This document shows, one piece after another, positions 61,957-64,000 of a DNA stretch of 64,000 nucleotides. How positions within the stretch are numbered: the first letter of the stretch is position 1; each line of letters starts with the position of its first letter. The stretch is from Adineta ricciae (taxonomy: Eukaryota > Rotifera > Eurotatoria > Adinetida > Adinetidae). The notes under the pieces are model-generated. The model was not told the origin of the DNA. It saw only the letters and a program-made list of their open reading frames with translations, and did no database searches. Location of the stretch: positions 558,001-622,000 of the forward strand of contig CAJNOJ010000001.1 in NCBI GenBank assembly GCA_905250025.1, read 5' to 3'. Position numbers and translations under genes: made by a program.

Positions 61957-62964
61957 ATGTCGGAAGCAGAAAATTCGGCAACAGTATTGATTCCTGACAA
62001 AAACAAGAAGAAAACACTCTGTGGAAGTTGTGAAATTGAACTCGAACCCGACCATCCGGGAATACAATGTATTCAAGCTCATCATTATTGTGTCGAGTGT
62101 TCAGCTCGAATCGTGAATTTATTTTTCTCTGAACCACAACATTATACGCCTTTACGTTGTGTTCAATGTCATGTAGAATTGATTCCTGAGGTCTTCGAAC
62201 GTCAATTAACACCAGAACAACTTGAATTCTACCTTCAACATATGCTCGTGCTACTTTGGGCGAAGGAAGTTGTCGGAGAAGATGAACGTTTGGACAGATG
62301 CCCATTTTGCAATTATGCTGTTGTTCGAAAAATCGATGATGTAAAATTTATTGATTGTCGTCATTCTGAATGTGGAACTTTTTCATGCTTAGTCTGCCGC
62401 AAAGCTTGTCCTAGATATACCAGTCCATATCTAACCGATGAGCAGTTTGCCGAACTCGATCATCACTTCAAATGTAGCAGATTGCATGATAATAAACAAG
62501 AATTCGAACGATATTTAGAAGCAGGTCAGAAAGTTCCATGTCCTAATTGTGGCCTTGCTGGAATGAAAGATGATTCGTGTACGCATATGACTTGTCCGCA
62601 ATGTTCACAATTGTGGTGTTATTTCTGTGGAAAAAAAGTTGAAGATTGTGATAAAGCAAGGAATGGAACGAATGGGATCTACGATCACAATCTACGATGG
62701 GAAACGAATCTTCAACGTTGTCCGATGTACCTCATTCAATTGAATGATGTTGATAAGCGTTGGGAAGTTGATGAAGATCAATGCTTAGCTTTGTTTCATC
62801 GTCTTCGTTTGTTACGATTACTACGCGAAGCATTTGAGAAAATTGGCAGAGAAGATATTGATGAACTCGATAGGCATTTCAATATCGTTAGCACATGTGG
62901 TTTTACAATCGATGAGATTCTTCATGAAGATTTGACATTAATCCGCAATCGACCTGCTCAGTGA
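61957..62964 (+). CDS. RBR/IBR-type zinc-finger protein, possible E3 ubiquitin ligase
   Basis: An intronless 335-aa protein. A RING-like CGSCEIELEPDHPGIQCIQA HHYCVEC segment at ~20-50 is followed by CVQCHVEL. An IBR-like region follows (RCPFCNYAVVRK; CLVCRKAC), then a RING2-like block CPNCGLAGMKDDSCTHMTCP with QCSQLWCYFCGKK. The CxHM Cys sits where RBR ligases have their catalytic Cys. The C-terminus is helical (LFHRLRLLRLLREAFEKIG). RBR architecture is likely but the spacing is divergent, so catalytic competence is uncertain. A TATAG acceptor lies at 61910-61914, 42 nt before the ATG. Confidence 0.78.
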   Translation: MSEAENSATVLIPDKNKKKTLCGSCEIELEPDHPGIQCIQAHHYCVECSARIVNLFFSEPQHYTPLRCVQCHVELIPEVFERQLTPEQLEFYLQHMLVLLWAKEVVGEDERLDRCPFCNYAVVRKIDDVKFIDCRHSECGTFSCLVCRKACPRYTSPYLTDEQFAELDHHFKCSRLHDNKQEFERYLEAGQKVPCPNCGLAGMKDDSCTHMTCPQCSQLWCYFCGKKVEDCDKARNGTNGIYDHNLRWETNLQRCPMYLIQLNDVDKRWEVDEDQCLALFHRLRLLRLLREAFEKIGREDIDELDRHFNIVSTCGFTIDEILHEDLTLIRNRPAQ

Positions 62965-63549
62965 GAATCGTCTTCAAATAAACGCAGTGTTAACCAATGA
63001 AAATAATCTTGCTCCATTTACTACACATTGGAACAAAGTTTTTTTTTGTATTTATTCAAGATTTTACTATCGAAATTGTCAGAGAATGTCTCATGAAAAT
63101 CACAGAATTAACTTACAATAAGCCAATAAAAATATTTTATCGATTTATCTCTGTACACGTTGTTGATTATAGCAGCTATAATCACGAAAAAGATGATTAA
63201 TATTTATAGTTGTTGTTGTTGTTATTGTCGCTATTACTATTCCTTCGTTCTATCTATTCTGTATTTTTCCCGTTTTGTTTTGAGGATAAACTCGGGCTGT
63301 CTATTTATCTTTCAGTAATAGTTGGATGTTTTTGTATGTGTGATACGATGATTTTTTTCCTTCTCCTTTCTACACGAGTATGGTTTCAGGAGAAAGAAAA
63401 AGCAAAAAAAAAGTGTCATGATGAATCTCGCATCATACAGCATTTCGTTGAAAGAAAAAAAAGGAGAAAACAACGCCGACCTTGTAACATCGTCCGACAA
63501 GAAGTTTGTTTTTTCTTATTAAAGATTTTCTAAAGCACAAACTATCTAC
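62965..63549. other. Intergenic with simple-sequence tracts
   Basis: T-rich and GTT-containing (63209-63225) spacer between the RBR gene and the next start. The short frames here are low-complexity. Confidence 0.55.
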
Positions 63550-64000
63550 ATGGCACTTCAATTAACTTTATCATGTGATTTGGACAAATCACAAACTGGT
63601 CCTACTCTCATTCATTCGACTGGAGTACAACACTACAAGATCCCACCAGAAGTGGTATGCTTTTAATTAGAAAATAAAACAAGAAGGAATTTATACTAGC
63701 GTAGATTCAAATTTTGCAACAAAATCTTTCTAACGATCGATTATCGGATGATTCCGAAGGCGTCCTTTGTCAAGACAATCCTCAACGTGTTCTTGGTGTT
63801 CTCCGAAGCAATGGATTTACTTTGCAAAAACAAACTACGGATACCAATAAAGCATTGTGGACATTAGTACAAGGTGGCGGTAGCGGCGGCCATCCTGCTC
63901 CTCCACCTCCAACTGACGAAAACAATGCTGATACTGGAGCAGAAGATCAAGGTGAAAATAATGAAGAAGGAGGCGAAGGGGAAGGGGAAGGAGAAGGAGA
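63550..64000 (+). CDS. Unknown acidic protein, truncated by window end
   Basis: Exon 1 is 63550-63654 and exon 2 runs from 63705 off the window. The intron is 50 nt with a GT-AG pair. The readable part begins MALQLTLSCDLDKSQTGPTL and later contains LSDDSEGVLCQDNPQRVLGV, VQGGGSGGHPAPPPPTDEN, then a Glu/Gly-rich tract (EEGGEGEGEGEG) at the edge. No family is recognised; the rest lies outside. Confidence 0.55.

Noticed and set aside
1-64000. Search for tRNA genes, CRISPR arrays, telomeric repeats and transposon ORFs
   Set aside because: No tRNA B-box with a matching cloverleaf, no regularly spaced repeats, and no reverse transcriptase or transposase motifs were seen. The GGTTCGAAT-like strings at 56968 and 58788 lie inside coding exons.

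Overview
This window looks like nuclear DNA of an invertebrate animal, most probably a bdelloid rotifer. Almost every multi-exon gene has very short GT-AG introns of about 50-65 nt. The DNA is AT-rich. The gene set mixes animal genes (tubby, HP1-like, protocadherin, ARL5, DUS2, ENT, rhodopsin-class GPCRs, claudin-like) with families more typical of fungi or bacteria: sterol glucosyltransferase, two Baeyer-Villiger-type flavin monooxygenases, a GT32 mannosyltransferase and a dienelactone hydrolase. The rotifer assignment is inferred from this pattern, not proven. I rebuilt gene models by hand from splice sites and reading frame. For most multi-exon genes the summed exon lengths are an exact multiple of three.

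Layout. 0-7 kb: a 14-exon tubby-like gene (+), a 64-aa PMP3-type membrane peptide (+), and a 995-aa sterol glucosyltransferase-like fusion (-). 6.7-10.4 kb is a gene desert. 10.4-18.1 kb: a GPCR (+), an 11-exon secreted papain-family protease (-), and two tandem GPCRs (+). The last GPCR overlaps, tail to tail, a P-loop GTPase gene (-, 18.0-19.9). 20.2-28 kb: HP1-like chromodomain gene (-), a large EF-hand/WD40 gene (+) that needs a 4-nt micro-exon, and a claudin-like 4-TM gene (+). 28.3-35.0 kb: two paralogous monooxygenases (+) flanking a decayed F-box-family gene. They share a ~620-bp near-identical tract, and the second contains a 170-bp duplication at an N. 35.0-43.4 kb: an unknown single-pass membrane protein (-), an unknown propeller-like protein (-), a dienelactone hydrolase (+) and an unknown Cys/His protein (-). 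45.6-48.4 kb: GT32 (+) and DUS2 (-), converging 24 bp apart. 48.4-54.2 kb is mostly empty except for a small secreted EF-hand protein. 54.2-57.7 kb: a protocadherin (+). 58.5-64 kb: five co-oriented genes (ARL5, a small unknown, ENT transporter, RBR-type zinc protein, and a truncated unknown).

The strongest window-wide signal is that about fifteen genes have a 3' splice acceptor 1-16 nt before the start codon. That is what spliced-leader trans-splicing would leave, and trans-splicing is known in bdelloids. Together with the tight co-oriented run at the right end, it suggests that some genes may be transcribed as polycistronic units. No tRNA, rRNA, CRISPR array or intact transposon was recognised.
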